Of a stretch of DNA of 64,000 bases, positions 10,123-18,552 are shown one piece after another. The DNA is from Gloeomargaritales cyanobacterium VI4D9 (lineage in GTDB: Bacteria > Cyanobacteriota > Cyanobacteriia > Gloeomargaritales > Gloeomargaritaceae): contig OV696605.1 in NCBI GenBank assembly GCA_927797885.1, positions 2,827,157 to 2,891,156 on the forward strand, in the 5' to 3' direction. Positions within the stretch are counted from its first letter, which is position 1. Each line of letters begins with the position of its first letter. Below the pieces are notes generated by a model. The model was not told the DNA's origin. It saw only the letters and a program-made list of their open reading frames with translations, and did not search any database. The translations under genes and the position numbers were made by a program.

Positions 10123-11298
10123 TTAGTTACCTCCCCGCTCACACACGGCATCAATCACCATCTGTTGCAGTTCACTGGTTGAAGAACGATAGTTTTCTGG
10201 GGGCTGAATGTCGCCCAATTCCACATCCCTTAGTAAACTTTTGATCTTGGCAAAAATCCGGCTCCCAAAGGTGTCTCCTTGGGCGGCTAAATGTTTGTCC
10301 ACATCCACTAAATCCGCAAAAGGATTAAATCGTTTGTAATCAGCCAGACCGGTTTGTAAACGAATCCATAGCGCATCGTAGGAACGAAAACTGCGGGGGT
10401 GGTCGGCAATGATTTCCTTTCTACCGCTCAATAAAAAGAAACAGCCACTCAGAATTTCCGTATCATCAATAATCTGCCGGACTAGCTCGCAAATGTCATC
10501 CACCTGCCTCTTGGTAAAATTGTAGCGATTGCCGTGTGCTTTTTCGGCGATGACCTCCAGGTCATCAATGGCAATAATTAAGCCTTTTTTACCAGCGAAT
10601 TGGGATAATAAAATCAGGGAATTTAACCAATCCCTGGCATTCGTTTTATTTAATTTTTCAAACAAATAGAAGGCTTCCCGATCCTGTCGCTCTAAAGGTT
10701 GTCCCATCAGCCATTGACACACCAACTCAATATTGGCGGGGGAATGATTGACCATGCGATGATAAACCACTTGGTAAGCAAAAGCCTTAAAAGAAGAACT
10801 CAAGTCAGTTTTTTTAATAATTTTGCCTGCGGTTTTGCGGATATGTTCATTTGCCAAAGTTGGACTTGGATATTCGTCGTAAATTTGGGGCGCAAATACC
10901 CCCGCTCCATCATAGTCCGTGGTTTCCGAAATCGCCCGGGCAACCCGACAGCATAGACCCCGCACCAAATCCTCATTCACCACTTGTTTGGCAATCTCTT
11001 GATAAAGACTAACCAAATTATTCAAGGGACACTGTCGGGCGGATAAATAAACCGTTTGATAACCTAATTGTTTCCCATCCGCAAGCACAACCCGTAACAG
11101 ATGGGTTTTGCCAGTCCCTTGCCCGCCTACCAATAATTTAACTTTGCTCCCCCCCTGGGCAATATAGTTTTTGAGATAACGGTCATGAATATAATCCAAC
11201 CAAGTATGACGGCTGAGGGTCATTTGTGCCAATAGCTCATCATTTTTGGGAGGCTGTCCCTTACTCAAAAGCCATAAATCATCGGGTTCTATGAGCAT
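10123..11298 (-). CDS. Second P-loop ATPase of the dual-ATPase operon
   Basis: The 391-residue protein has Walker A at 58-65 (GGQGTGKT) and Walker B at 241-246 (IIAIDD, followed by LEVI). A likely sensor segment FFLLSGRKEI lies further on. The spacing of the two motifs is nearly the same as in the downstream DUF2791-type ATPase, so the two may be distant paralogues working as a pair. Residues 155-215 carry a long insertion of charged helices. The gene lies 8 bp after the coiled-coil protein gene and 3 bp before the second ATPase gene. I do not recognise a named family beyond ORC/STAND-like ATPases. Confidence 0.7.
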   Translation of the reverse strand: MLIEPDDLWLLSKGQPPKNDELLAQMTLSRHTWLDYIHDRYLKNYIAQGGSKVKLLVGGQGTGKTHLLRVVLADGKQLGYQTVYLSARQCPLNNLVSLYQEIAKQVVNEDLVRGLCCRVARAISETTDYDGAGVFAPQIYDEYPSPTLANEHIRKTAGKIIKKTDLSSSFKAFAYQVVYHRMVNHSPANIELVCQWLMGQPLERQDREAFYLFEKLNKTNARDWLNSLILLSQFAGKKGLIIAIDDLEVIAEKAHGNRYNFTKRQVDDICELVRQIIDDTEILSGCFFLLSGRKEIIADHPRSFRSYDALWIRLQTGLADYKRFNPFADLVDVDKHLAAQGDTFGSRIFAKIKSLLRDVELGDIQPPENYRSSTSELQQMVIDAVCERGGN

Positions 11299-11306
11299 AA
11301 AAGTTC

Positions 11307-12140
11307 CTAACTAAGTTCCTGATGAAATTCCTGCTGAATCGGTGCCATCTCCTGGGTCACTTTGGGAATTTCCCGAATGCTCATCATGCCAATTGCCTTC
11401 TCCCGCCCCTGTTGATTGACGATAGTGTAATTCTTCTTGGTCTCTTTGTGGGAACTAAAATCAAAATAATATCCTTCGTAGGTAATTTCATACTGTTCGA
11501 GGAGCCGACCGAGATCAAAAATGAAATGGGATTCGGGATATTCCTGCCGGGTTTCTGTTTTCAAGGTCAAGAGTTTGTAAACCTCCTGGAGGGGCACCAG
11601 TGTCCCCCAATTCCCCTGATTCAAATAGGGGTAAACGCTGAGAAGTTCTTTACAAAAACGGGTTTGAGCAAAAGGACGGCTCAGTAAGGCTTTGTATTTC
11701 TCCACCACCCAATCCGCCAAAATTATTGGAGCCAAAGCATAGGTCTGGGAACTTTTTTTCCCCAAGCTCAGTTTCGCTAGGGATTGATTCAGTTTAATGG
11801 ATAGTTTGAACGGGGGAATATCGTAGTTGGGAAAATCACCAGTGCAGGGAATTTTAACCGATGTTAAGGCATTCGTCATCTGTTCTGCATAATCAGCACT
11901 GTGTAGAAATTCCTGCATTTGTTCAGCAAAAGTCTGGCTCACGCCGATAAATTCCTGCCAAGTACCTAAAAATTGCCCTATATCCTGTTCTAAATCTGCA
12001 ATCGTTCGCCGATAATCCCGCATATTCAGTTGGTCACTGGCGGTTTTTAGCCGTTGTACCCCGGTTCTAATTTTTTGACTTAATTTCAATAATTGCTCCA
12101 GTTCCGCCGGGCGAACGATGAAATCCGAGACACCTGACAT
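11307..12140 (-). CDS. Unknown coiled-coil protein, first gene of the dual-ATPase operon
   Basis: The 277-residue protein is not one I recognise. The N-terminal 110 residues are predicted helical and coiled-coil-like (LEQLLKLSQKIRTGVQRLK, ...LEQDIGQFLGTWQEF). The C-terminal part alternates Leu/Tyr-rich strands and helices (SHFIFDLGRLLEQYEITYEG) and might be a winged-helix or scaffold domain (weak inference). No signal peptide or membrane segment is present. It leads the operon with the two ATPases. The 139-bp gap upstream, shared with the divergent doxX-like gene, must hold the promoter and is A+T-rich. Confidence 0.6.
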   Translation of the reverse strand: MSGVSDFIVRPAELEQLLKLSQKIRTGVQRLKTASDQLNMRDYRRTIADLEQDIGQFLGTWQEFIGVSQTFAEQMQEFLHSADYAEQMTNALTSVKIPCTGDFPNYDIPPFKLSIKLNQSLAKLSLGKKSSQTYALAPIILADWVVEKYKALLSRPFAQTRFCKELLSVYPYLNQGNWGTLVPLQEVYKLLTLKTETRQEYPESHFIFDLGRLLEQYEITYEGYYFDFSSHKETKKNYTIVNQQGREKAIGMMSIREIPKVTQEMAPIQQEFHQELS

Positions 12141-12324
12141 ACAAATTCGCTCGCCAAATAGAGCCTTGTTGGTTTACCAATCTTTGACGGCATGATAGCA
12201 AAAAAATAATTTTTGTCAATTACCTGTCCCCACCCCGCACACCCCCAACTCCGTGAAATATGTGTTACATTAATTAACAATGCTTAGCATTGGTTTTAAT
12301 TTTTCTTATCTCGGGAGTTTGGTT

Positions 12325-12855
12325 ATGACTGGTTTGATGGCTCGGATGGCTTGGCTGTTGCGGTCGGACGGTACCCCTTGGGTGGGGCAACAGGTGGCTT
12401 GGTCGCTACTGCGAATTGTGGTGGGGGTGATGATGATCCACAACGGCTTTGACAAATTGGCGGATATTCCGGGGTTTACGGAAGCCTATGTGCAGGTGAT
12501 TGGGTTGCCGTTTCCCATCTTTTTTAGCTATGTGGCGGCTGGTACGGAGATTGTGGGTTCCGTGTTGTTGATTTTGGGGTTGGGCACCCGGTTGGCGGCT
12601 TTCAGCCTGGTGGCAACGATGCTGGTGGCAATTTACCATCACCTCAAGGTGGCGGGGTTCAGCATTCCCTATCTGGAATTGTCCAGTGTGTATGCCGCCT
12701 GTTTCCTGTTTTTGGCGGTGAATGGGGCGGGGTGGTTTTCCTGCGACCAACTGCTGGGGCAATGGTTGACCGCTCAGGCGCAATCCCGGCAGATTAAAAC
12801 CCTGGAACAGTCCCTCCAGGCGACTCGCACACCCCAGGATGTACTGAAGTCCTAA
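12325..12855 (+). CDS. DoxX-family integral membrane protein
   Basis: The 176-residue protein has four hydrophobic helices. The segment RIVVGVMMIHNGFDKLADI, the conserved DoxX opening (helix followed by H-N/G-x-x-K), is followed by GTEIVGSVLLILGLGTRLAA. DoxX relatives are poorly defined and are linked to thiosulfate:quinone oxidoreductase and redox stress. I chose the ATG at 12325 because GGGAG lies 9 bases before it; the frame is open back to 12280, but that ATG has no ribosome site. It is divergent from the ATPase operon. Confidence 0.85.
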   Translation: MTGLMARMAWLLRSDGTPWVGQQVAWSLLRIVVGVMMIHNGFDKLADIPGFTEAYVQVIGLPFPIFFSYVAAGTEIVGSVLLILGLGTRLAAFSLVATMLVAIYHHLKVAGFSIPYLELSSVYAACFLFLAVNGAGWFSCDQLLGQWLTAQAQSRQIKTLEQSLQATRTPQDVLKS

Positions 12856-12981
12856 GTACAAGATGAACGTGCGGGTTAAAGCGGTGACCGGAGTGGTGGG
12901 TAGCTTGCTCCGGTTGCCCATTCAAGATGTAGGATAGAAAAAAAGTTATCCACCCATTTGCTGAACCTGGCTTAAATCCCT

Positions 12982-13350
12982 ATGGCAACCGTATTACTTG
13001 TGGAAGATATGCAACCAGAAGCCGCCCTGCTGGCGGGTTATTTGCAGGGGGAGGGTTTTTTGGTCAACCGGGTGGTCAGTGCGGAGGAGGCACGGCAGTA
13101 TTTGGATAAGCAAAAGCCGGATTTAATTGTCCTGGATGTGGTTTTGCCAGGGGAAAGCGGGTTTGAATTTTGCCGCCAGGTGAAAAAACAACCGGAAACG
13201 GCGGATATTCCCATAATTATCTGCTCCAGCAAACAGGGGGATATTGACAAGTTTTGGGGAATGAAACAGGGGGCGGCGGCTTATCTCACCAAACCAGTGG
13301 ACAAGGGGGAATTAATCCGCACGGCTCGCAGTTTGGTGGGTCGGCTCTGA
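12982..13350 (+). CDS. Single-domain response regulator (CheY/PilH-like)
   Basis: The 122 residues are a receiver domain only. Acidic pocket E8/D9, phosphoacceptor D52 (VLDVVLP), Ser82/83 at the switch position and K104 (TKPV) are all present, so it should be phosphorylatable. The late segment YLTKPVDKGELIRTARSL and the small size resemble PilH/CheY-type regulators of cyanobacterial phototaxis systems. The usual partner genes (CheW, methyl-accepting protein, CheA hybrid) are not adjacent. Its last 39 bp overlap the end of the convergent cobH gene. Confidence 0.9.
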   Translation: MATVLLVEDMQPEAALLAGYLQGEGFLVNRVVSAEEARQYLDKQKPDLIVLDVVLPGESGFEFCRQVKKQPETADIPIIICSSKQGDIDKFWGMKQGAAAYLTKPVDKGELIRTARSLVGRL

Positions 13351-13950
13351 AGTTGCTAGGTCAATCAGGGCGTTGGTAATTGCGGCGGCGGCGGCGGAAC
13401 CCCCTTTGCGCCCTTGCACGACGATCTGGGGCACGGGGGTCTGGGCGAGTTGGGCTTTGGCTTCTAAAACATTCACAAATCCCACGGGGGCGGCAATCAC
13501 CAGGGCAGGGGGGGTGGCTAATCCGGGGTACAGTTCACAGAGTTTGGCGAGAGCGGTGGGGGCGTTGCCAATCACCACCAGGGCACCCGGATATTGGGCG
13601 AGGGCGTTCGCCATTCCCAAGGCGGCACGGGTTTCTCCCCCCGGTTCTAGGGGTGCCAAGTCCAGGGCATTGACCAGGGGATTGGGCAAACGGGCGGCGA
13701 GATGGTTTTTCACCCCCTGCGCCACCAAACCCACATCGGTGACCAGGGGAGCCTGCTGGCGTAGTGCCCGTATCCCCAAGGGAATCGCCTGGGGGCTAAA
13801 CCGCAGAAGATACTTAAATTCAAAATCCGCGGTCGCATGAATCACCCGTCGGATGATGGCGTATTCCGCCGCTGTCCAACCCCAGGGATGGCTACCAATT
13901 TCCCGGTCAATGATGGCAAAACTGGCTACTGTGATTGGGTCTAAATCCAT
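13312..13950 (-). CDS. cobH: Precorrin-8X methylmutase
   Basis: The 212-residue protein is CobH/CbiC, which moves a methyl group from C-11 to C-12 of the corrin ring to give hydrogenobyrinate or cobyrinate. The catalytic histidine is H38 in RRVIHATADFEF. The C-terminal blocks APVGFVNVLEAKAQL and QGRKGGSAAAAAITNALI are the family's. The frame is open up to 14151, but the chosen ATG at 13950 has GAGG just upstream and gives the normal family length. The gene is convergent with, and overlaps, the response-regulator gene. cobS lies elsewhere in the window, so the pathway genes are dispersed. Confidence 0.94.
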   Translation of the reverse strand: MDLDPITVASFAIIDREIGSHPWGWTAAEYAIIRRVIHATADFEFKYLLRFSPQAIPLGIRALRQQAPLVTDVGLVAQGVKNHLAARLPNPLVNALDLAPLEPGGETRAALGMANALAQYPGALVVIGNAPTALAKLCELYPGLATPPALVIAAPVGFVNVLEAKAQLAQTPVPQIVVQGRKGGSAAAAAITNALIDLATSEPTHQTASRAD

Positions 13951-14185
13951 AACCTCGCCCCCACTGCTTCTCAAGTGTAGGGGATGGGGTTTCCCGATGG
14001 GTGCGAATGGTAGCGATTTGTAACCGAAAATTCCCCGCCGGTGGGGTTGCGTTGGGTGCCTTAAGTAAATCTCTCGCACGAGTAATATGGTTACAGCCAG
14101 TAGTGTTGAACCCTGCAACAAAAGTTCATAAATTCGAGTCAGGCAAAACACTTAATGAGAAGGTTTTTCGTTCTAAATAAGAATT

Positions 14186-14286
14186 TATAGCAATCCTATT
14201 TGATTAACGAACACAAATTTCCCAGAACCAGGGGCGGGGGCGGTGCCCCTGCGACCCCTGTTCCATTCTTATTTAGGATTGCTATA
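14186..14286. repeat. Family A MITE-like element, copy 1
   Basis: A 101-bp element begins TATAGCAATCCTATTTG and ends AGGATTGCTATAG, giving inverted repeats of about 12-13 bp that start and finish with TA. The core contains GGGGGCGGTGCCCCTGCGAC, able to form a strong hairpin. No coding capacity. It is very similar to the copies at 14427, 21518, 37296 and 44533. Confidence 0.8.
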
Positions 14287-14355
14287 GCTCCTAAATGACA
14301 ATGTTTTGTATCATCAGGTTAGACGCACATTTTGGCACAAACCCTCAAAATCTTA

Positions 14356-14372
14356 AGATTCAACACTTCTGG
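14356..14372. repeat. Solitary IS4-type terminal repeat
   Basis: AGATTCAACACTTCTGG matches the right-hand terminus of the IS4 element (GATTCAACACTTGTG at 44311) except for one base. No transposase sequence lies alongside. It looks like a scar left by excision or deletion of another copy. Confidence 0.5.
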
Positions 14373-14426
14373 GCTACAGCCTATCAAGGGCACCTCTATT
14401 AATTCACGGTTATTGAGAATACCCCC

Positions 14427-14527
14427 TATAACAGCCCTACTTGATTGACAAACAGAAATTCCCCAGAATCAAGGATGGGGGCGGTGTCCCTGCGACCCCT
14501 GTTCCATTCTCATTTAGGATTGCTATA
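14427..14527. repeat. Family A MITE-like element, copy 2
   Basis: A 101-bp copy with a decayed left end (TATAACAGCCCTACTTG) and a good right end (TAGGATTGCTATAG). The core is the same GC-rich hairpin with two changes relative to copy 1. It directly follows a half family C element, so different repeats cluster here. Confidence 0.7.
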
Positions 14528-14539
14528 GTTCATTGATCC

Positions 14540-14719
14540 TTGCTAAGGAAGGAATGCGGCCTATTAAGGGGTTATGGGATTTGCCAACCCATTTGCTCTA
14601 ACCTCATTAAGCTTCATTAAGGTCAAGCCTTAGAAACACGATTTTTTGTATCCTTTAATTTGTGAACAGACTGTACTAAGCTGGTAATCATAGACAATTA
14701 CTTGGATGGCACTACCGCA
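14540..14719. repeat. Family D repeat, copy 1
   Basis: This stretch aligns with the reverse strand of 44670-44833. The shared blocks are ATTAAGGGGTTA, TTGCTCT(A/G)ACCT, CCT(T/A)AGAAACA, TTTTGTATCCTTTAAT, TGTGA(A/G)C and TACTTGGAT(G/A)GCACTACC. This copy carries a short extra segment (about 20 bp) before the right end and a degraded left end. No gene is inside. Confidence 0.6.
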
Positions 14720-14861
14720 AAAGTTTAGCCTATAGGTATGTGAACGCTTATGGATTTTATCCTATTCCCCCGGGGATACAAATTTACTCCCTTAAAGTTT
14801 TCATTGCTCTTAGTGTTAACCATTACAAGAACAGCATTACCTATCCGGCGCAGGGGATGCC

Positions 14862-15989
14862 CTAAATCGTCTCCGGTTGGCGGACGGCAGGGGGGGGAGG
14901 CCGCCAATGTTCCTGTTCTGGGGGGAAGGGCGTATCTAGGTTAATGACCCGCAGGGCAGTAGGGGGTAAATGCACCTGCACCCGTTCCCCGATTTGGAGC
15001 CCACCCCCGGCTTGGCGCACTTGCAGACGGATGCCCCCCGGCAGTTGCACCCAGTAGCGGCTATCCCCGCCCAGGTAATCCACGTCGGTAATCCAAGCGG
15101 CGGATTCCCCACTGGTGGCGGGTTGGAGTTGCACCTGTTCCGGGCGGATGACCAATGTGACTGCCGCACCCAAGCTCAGATTGCCGCCGGGGTGATGCAC
15201 CCGCACCTGCTGGTCATAGGGCAAACGCACCTGCATCCAAGGGCAACCCAGTTCCACCACCTGGCCGGTTAAAAAGTTGGATTCGCCAATGAAATCCGCC
15301 ACGAAATAACAGTTGGGCTGTTCGTACACTTCCTGGGGGGTGCCCACCTGCAGAACCCGTCCCCCCTGCATCACGGCGAGGCGGTTGGATAGAGCAAGGG
15401 CTTCCTCCTGGTCGTGGGTGACGTAGAGAAAGGTCAAGCCCAACTGCTGTTGCATCTGTTTTAATTCGCTCTGCATCTGTTTGCGAAGTTTTAGGTCTAG
15501 GGCACCCAGGGGTTCGTCCAGCAAAAGGACTTGGGGTTTTTGGATCAACGCCCGGGCCAGAGCCACCCGCTGTTGTTGACCGCCGGAGAGTTCCCGGGGA
15601 TAACGGTGCGCCAACCCGTCCAACCGCACCAAAGCCAGCATTTCCCCCACCCGGGAGCGGATTTCTCCCCGGCTCACCCCCCGCACCTCCAACCCAAAGC
15701 TGATATTCCGGGCAACGGTCAGGTGGGGAAACAGGGCGTAGTTTTGAAAGACCGTATGCACCGGGCGTTGAAAGGGCGGCACCCCCAGCAGGGAACGTTC
15801 CCCCAGGTGCAACTCCCCCCTATCCGGGGTTTCAAATCCGGCAATCAGGCGCAAGGTCGTGGTTTTGCCGCAACCGGAAGGCCCTACCAGGGAGAAAAAC
15901 TCCCCAGCCTGAATCTCCAGGTCAATCCCCGCCACCGCCGCCCGGGTTTCCCGACCGTAGGTTTTCCATACCTGGGTCAAGCGCAACAT
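14862..15989 (-). CDS. potA: Polyamine ABC transporter ATPase
   Basis: The 375-residue ATP-binding subunit has Walker A GPSGCGKTTT, Q-loop FQNYALFPH, signature LSGGQQQRVALARAL, Walker B VLLLDEPLGALD and H-loop YVTHDQEEAL. A C-terminal TOBE-type regulatory domain follows (about 240-350). It energises uptake of spermidine/putrescine with the adjacent permease and binding protein. The ATG overlaps the potD stop by one base (TAATG), so the two are coupled. Specificity for polyamines rests on the neighbouring PotD. Confidence 0.92.
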   Translation of the reverse strand: MLRLTQVWKTYGRETRAAVAGIDLEIQAGEFFSLVGPSGCGKTTTLRLIAGFETPDRGELHLGERSLLGVPPFQRPVHTVFQNYALFPHLTVARNISFGLEVRGVSRGEIRSRVGEMLALVRLDGLAHRYPRELSGGQQQRVALARALIQKPQVLLLDEPLGALDLKLRKQMQSELKQMQQQLGLTFLYVTHDQEEALALSNRLAVMQGGRVLQVGTPQEVYEQPNCYFVADFIGESNFLTGQVVELGCPWMQVRLPYDQQVRVHHPGGNLSLGAAVTLVIRPEQVQLQPATSGESAAWITDVDYLGGDSRYWVQLPGGIRLQVRQAGGGLQIGERVQVHLPPTALRVINLDTPFPPEQEHWRPPPPAVRQPETI

Positions 15990-17083
15990 TAGGCCTTACC
16001 CACCTTGAGTTTGACCGCATTCCAAGCCGCCTCGTAGAGCTTGAGGGTAGGGGCGGGCAGGTTCTTGAGAATGTAGAGTTTGCGCATCACCCCTGGCGGG
16101 GGGTATATGGCCGGGTTATTCAAATCCTCCGCCCGGATGAGTTTATCCTGGATAGCGGTTTGGTTGGGGGTGGCATAGCGGGTGTAGTTGGAAATTTGGG
16201 CGGCCACCTGGGGTTCCAGCAGATAGTTGATAAATTTGTGCGCCAATTCCACCTGGGGTGCCCCCTTGGGAATCGCCATTGTATCCACCCACAAAATGGC
16301 TCCCTGCTTCGGAATACTGTAGGCTATGTCGGGGTTTTCCGCCATCACCTGAAACACATCGCCGCTATTTTCAAACGCCAGCACCACCTCCCCCTGGTTG
16401 AGCAATTCCTCCCCCGTATCCGGGGCAAAGGCAATGATATTCCCCTTGTGCTGGATCAGCCAATCCCGGGCTCGGTTAATCTCGCTGGCCTCGGTGGTAT
16501 TGGGGTCCAAGCCCAGGGCAATCAACACCGCCCCCAAAGTCGCCCGGGACTCCTCCTGCCAGGAGACCCGGTACTGGGGGTCAAACATCACTTCCCAACT
16601 GTCAATGGCGCGGCCAATCTTTTTTTTGTTGTAGCCAATGCCTTGGGTGCCCCACTGGTAGGGCATACTGTAGCGGTTGCCCGGGTCATAGGCGGGGTTG
16701 CGAAATTGATCGCTTAGGTTTACTTGATTGGGAATTTGCGCCTGATCCAGGGGCAGCAGCATCCCCTCGTTGATCATGCGCGTCACCAGGTAATCCGAGG
16801 GAAAAATCACGTCATAGCCAGGGTTCCCCGGTTTCAGCTTGGCGTAGAGGGTGTCCGGGCTGTCAAAGGTGTCGTACTTAATCCGTACATTGAACCGCTT
16901 TTCAAACTCGCTCAACGCCTGGGGGTCAATATAGGTCGCCCAGTTGTAAATACTCAAAGTCGCCGTAGGTGCAGGCGGGGTTGGGGGAGAATTCAGACCC
17001 GTACATCCCAGAGGCAACCAAGCGGCCAGCCCCAAAGTGAGTAACCCCAACCACCACCACCGCCACCAGGATTTTATCGCCAC
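15989..17083 (-). CDS. potD: Spermidine/putrescine-binding lipoprotein
   Basis: The 364-residue extracytoplasmic binding protein has an N-terminal signal with lipobox (WLPLGC), so it should be membrane-anchored. The mature part opens ATLSIYNWATYIDPQALSEFE, and SIYNWATYI is the PotD/PotF hallmark; VIFPSDYLVTRM and MPYQWGTQGIGYN are further family blocks that line the ligand cleft. Order on this strand is potC, potD, potA, with 6 bp between potC and potD. Confidence 0.93.
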   Translation of the reverse strand: MAIKSWWRWWWLGLLTLGLAAWLPLGCTGLNSPPTPPAPTATLSIYNWATYIDPQALSEFEKRFNVRIKYDTFDSPDTLYAKLKPGNPGYDVIFPSDYLVTRMINEGMLLPLDQAQIPNQVNLSDQFRNPAYDPGNRYSMPYQWGTQGIGYNKKKIGRAIDSWEVMFDPQYRVSWQEESRATLGAVLIALGLDPNTTEASEINRARDWLIQHKGNIIAFAPDTGEELLNQGEVVLAFENSGDVFQVMAENPDIAYSIPKQGAILWVDTMAIPKGAPQVELAHKFINYLLEPQVAAQISNYTRYATPNQTAIQDKLIRAEDLNNPAIYPPPGVMRKLYILKNLPAPTLKLYEAAWNAVKLKVGKA

Positions 17084-17089
17084 TGCCCC

Positions 17090-17914
17090 TTACACCTCCT
17101 TCGGCGTACCGTTCCCCCGCTCCCCCTGCATCCACCAGGCCAACAGCACCAATAGGGTCGAAGCCAAGAGCATCAGGGTAGAAATGGCATTGATGGCGGG
17201 AGTTACTGAAAATTTAATCATGCCATAGACAAATACTGGTAGCGTCGTAGCGCCAACCCCCGCTGTAAAAAAAGTCACCACAAAGTCGTCCAAGGAGAGG
17301 GTAAACACCAACAACGCCCCGCTTCCGATGGCCGGAGTCAACCAGGGCAAAGTAATCCGCCAGAGGGTCTGCCAGGGATTCGCCCCCAAATCCATCGCCG
17401 CCGCCTCCCACCGGGGGTCCAATTCCGCCAACCGGGCCCGCACCACCAACGTGACAAAGGAAATGGCAAAGGTAATATGCCCAATCGTCACCGTAGGCAA
17501 CCCCAGGGTGAGTTTGCCGCCCCCCCAAGCCTCCCACAGCCGAAACCCCCAGGTAAAAAACACCAGCAGGGACACCCCCTGGGCAATCTCCGGGATCACC
17601 AGGGGCAACAGCACCAACGCCTCAATCCCCACTCGTCCCGGCCACCGCCCCCGCTCCAACCCCAAAGCCAAGGCCGTTCCCAGCACCGTCGCCACCCCCG
17701 TCGTCACCACCGCCACCACCAGGCTATTGCCCAGGGCGTGCATCACCCCATTGGCACCAAACCCCACGGTTTCGGGAAAGGCCCCCCCTTCCCCGGTGAG
17801 CAACACCCGATACCAATCCCAGGTAAACCCCTGCCAAACCCCGGTGAAACGGGAATGATTAAACGAATAGACCACCAAGACCAGGATGGGCAGGTAAATA
17901 AACCCAACGCCCAC
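17090..17914 (-). CDS. potC: Polyamine ABC transporter permease
   Basis: The 274-residue protein has six membrane helices and the inner-membrane-coupling EAA-type motif around DLGANPWQTLWRITLPWL. The opening YLPILVLVVYSFNHSRF is typical of PotC. The assigned start is GTG at 17914 without an obvious ribosome site. The frame stays open upstream to about 17987 through hydrophobic residues with a GAGGGGCAGGA followed by ATC codons, so the true start may lie upstream and overlap the BFN-protein gene. The usual second permease, PotB, is not next to it in the window. Confidence 0.88.
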   Translation of the reverse strand: MGVGFIYLPILVLVVYSFNHSRFTGVWQGFTWDWYRVLLTGEGGAFPETVGFGANGVMHALGNSLVVAVVTTGVATVLGTALALGLERGRWPGRVGIEALVLLPLVIPEIAQGVSLLVFFTWGFRLWEAWGGGKLTLGLPTVTIGHITFAISFVTLVVRARLAELDPRWEAAAMDLGANPWQTLWRITLPWLTPAIGSGALLVFTLSLDDFVVTFFTAGVGATTLPVFVYGMIKFSVTPAINAISTLMLLASTLLVLLAWWMQGERGNGTPKEV

Positions 17915-17949
17915 CGCCGCCCACAGCCCTAGCCCCCATTTGGGCCAGC

Positions 17950-18468
17950 CTAACCCCGATCCGATGATTCCTGCCCCTCGCTATGGCCATGCCGCCCCAC
18001 GAAATCCTCTGGTCGCAGTTGGGCAACAAACTCCCGGAATGCCTCCAACTCCGCTTCATCCGCCTCCCGGTCCACTGGAATCGAGGCATTCGCCACCACC
18101 TCCTCCATCACCCAAATCGGCAAGTCCGCCTTGAGGGCTAGGGCAATGGCATCGCTGGGGCGGGCATCCAACTGGCGCAACTCGTCCCCCCGGTACAGGT
18201 ACAGCACTGCGTGAAATACATTGTCATGCAACGAATGGATCACCACCCGCTTGAGGGTGACATCCCACAATTTCCAGCCATTGAGCATCAGGTCATGGGT
18301 CAGGGGGCGGGGCAAATCCTCCCCCTCCAGGGCACTGATAATGGCCTTAGCTTCTGCCTGCCCAATCCAAATGGGGATAGCCCGCCGTTCGGTGGTATCC
18401 TTGAGGAGTACAATCGGATTACGGCTCAGGGCATCGAGGGCGATCCCGGCAACCTTCATCTCAATCAT
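17950..18468 (-). CDS. BFN-domain (DUF151) bifunctional nuclease family protein
   Basis: The 172-residue protein has the conserved opening MIEMKVAGIALDALSRNPIV, then RRAIPIWIGQAEAKAI and LDARPSDAIALALKADLPIWV, which define the BFN/DUF151 family. A plant member has nuclease activity; the bacterial role is unsettled. The ORF is open much further upstream, but the extra residues are antisense to ribE and not protein-like. It shares an 84-bp divergent promoter region with ribE and precedes potC. Confidence 0.9.
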   Translation of the reverse strand: MIEMKVAGIALDALSRNPIVLLKDTTERRAIPIWIGQAEAKAIISALEGEDLPRPLTHDLMLNGWKLWDVTLKRVVIHSLHDNVFHAVLYLYRGDELRQLDARPSDAIALALKADLPIWVMEEVVANASIPVDREADEAELEAFREFVAQLRPEDFVGRHGHSEGQESSDRG

Positions 18469-18552
18469 GCTTGGGTCGTGCCGCCTTTGGATTAACGATA
18501 GATTTGCTCTATTTACTATACTAAGACGGAACGACCGCTGAGGTGATCCCCC

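Larger units (their letters stand above)
13951..14861. other. 0.9-kb gene-free region filled with short repeats
   Basis: No convincing gene is present. The region holds a solitary copy of the IS4-type terminus (14356-14372, matching the inverted repeat of the element at 43.2 kb), two intact family A elements, a partial family C end (GGGCACCTCTAT at about 14389) and a family D copy. The last 140 bp before potA show no repeat or gene that I can name. Accumulation of several repeat families in one gap suggests a tolerated landing zone (inference). Confidence 0.6.

Noticed and set aside
8887-12140. A complete BREX system
   Set aside because: Only a BrxD-like ATPase and a related ATPase are present; no methylase, PglZ, BrxL, BrxC-length ATPase or Lon-like gene occurs nearby.
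12257-12280. GTTACATT-AA-TTAACAAT as a second HLR1 site
   Set aside because: The second half departs from the consensus (TTAACA, not TTTACA), so it is not supported.
13951-14151. N-terminal extension of cobH
   Set aside because: Residues do not resemble the family and the ATG at 13950 has a ribosome site and gives normal length.
14725-14944. Short ORFs on both strands before potA
   Set aside because: They overlap each other and the end of potA, without ribosome sites or recognisable sequence.
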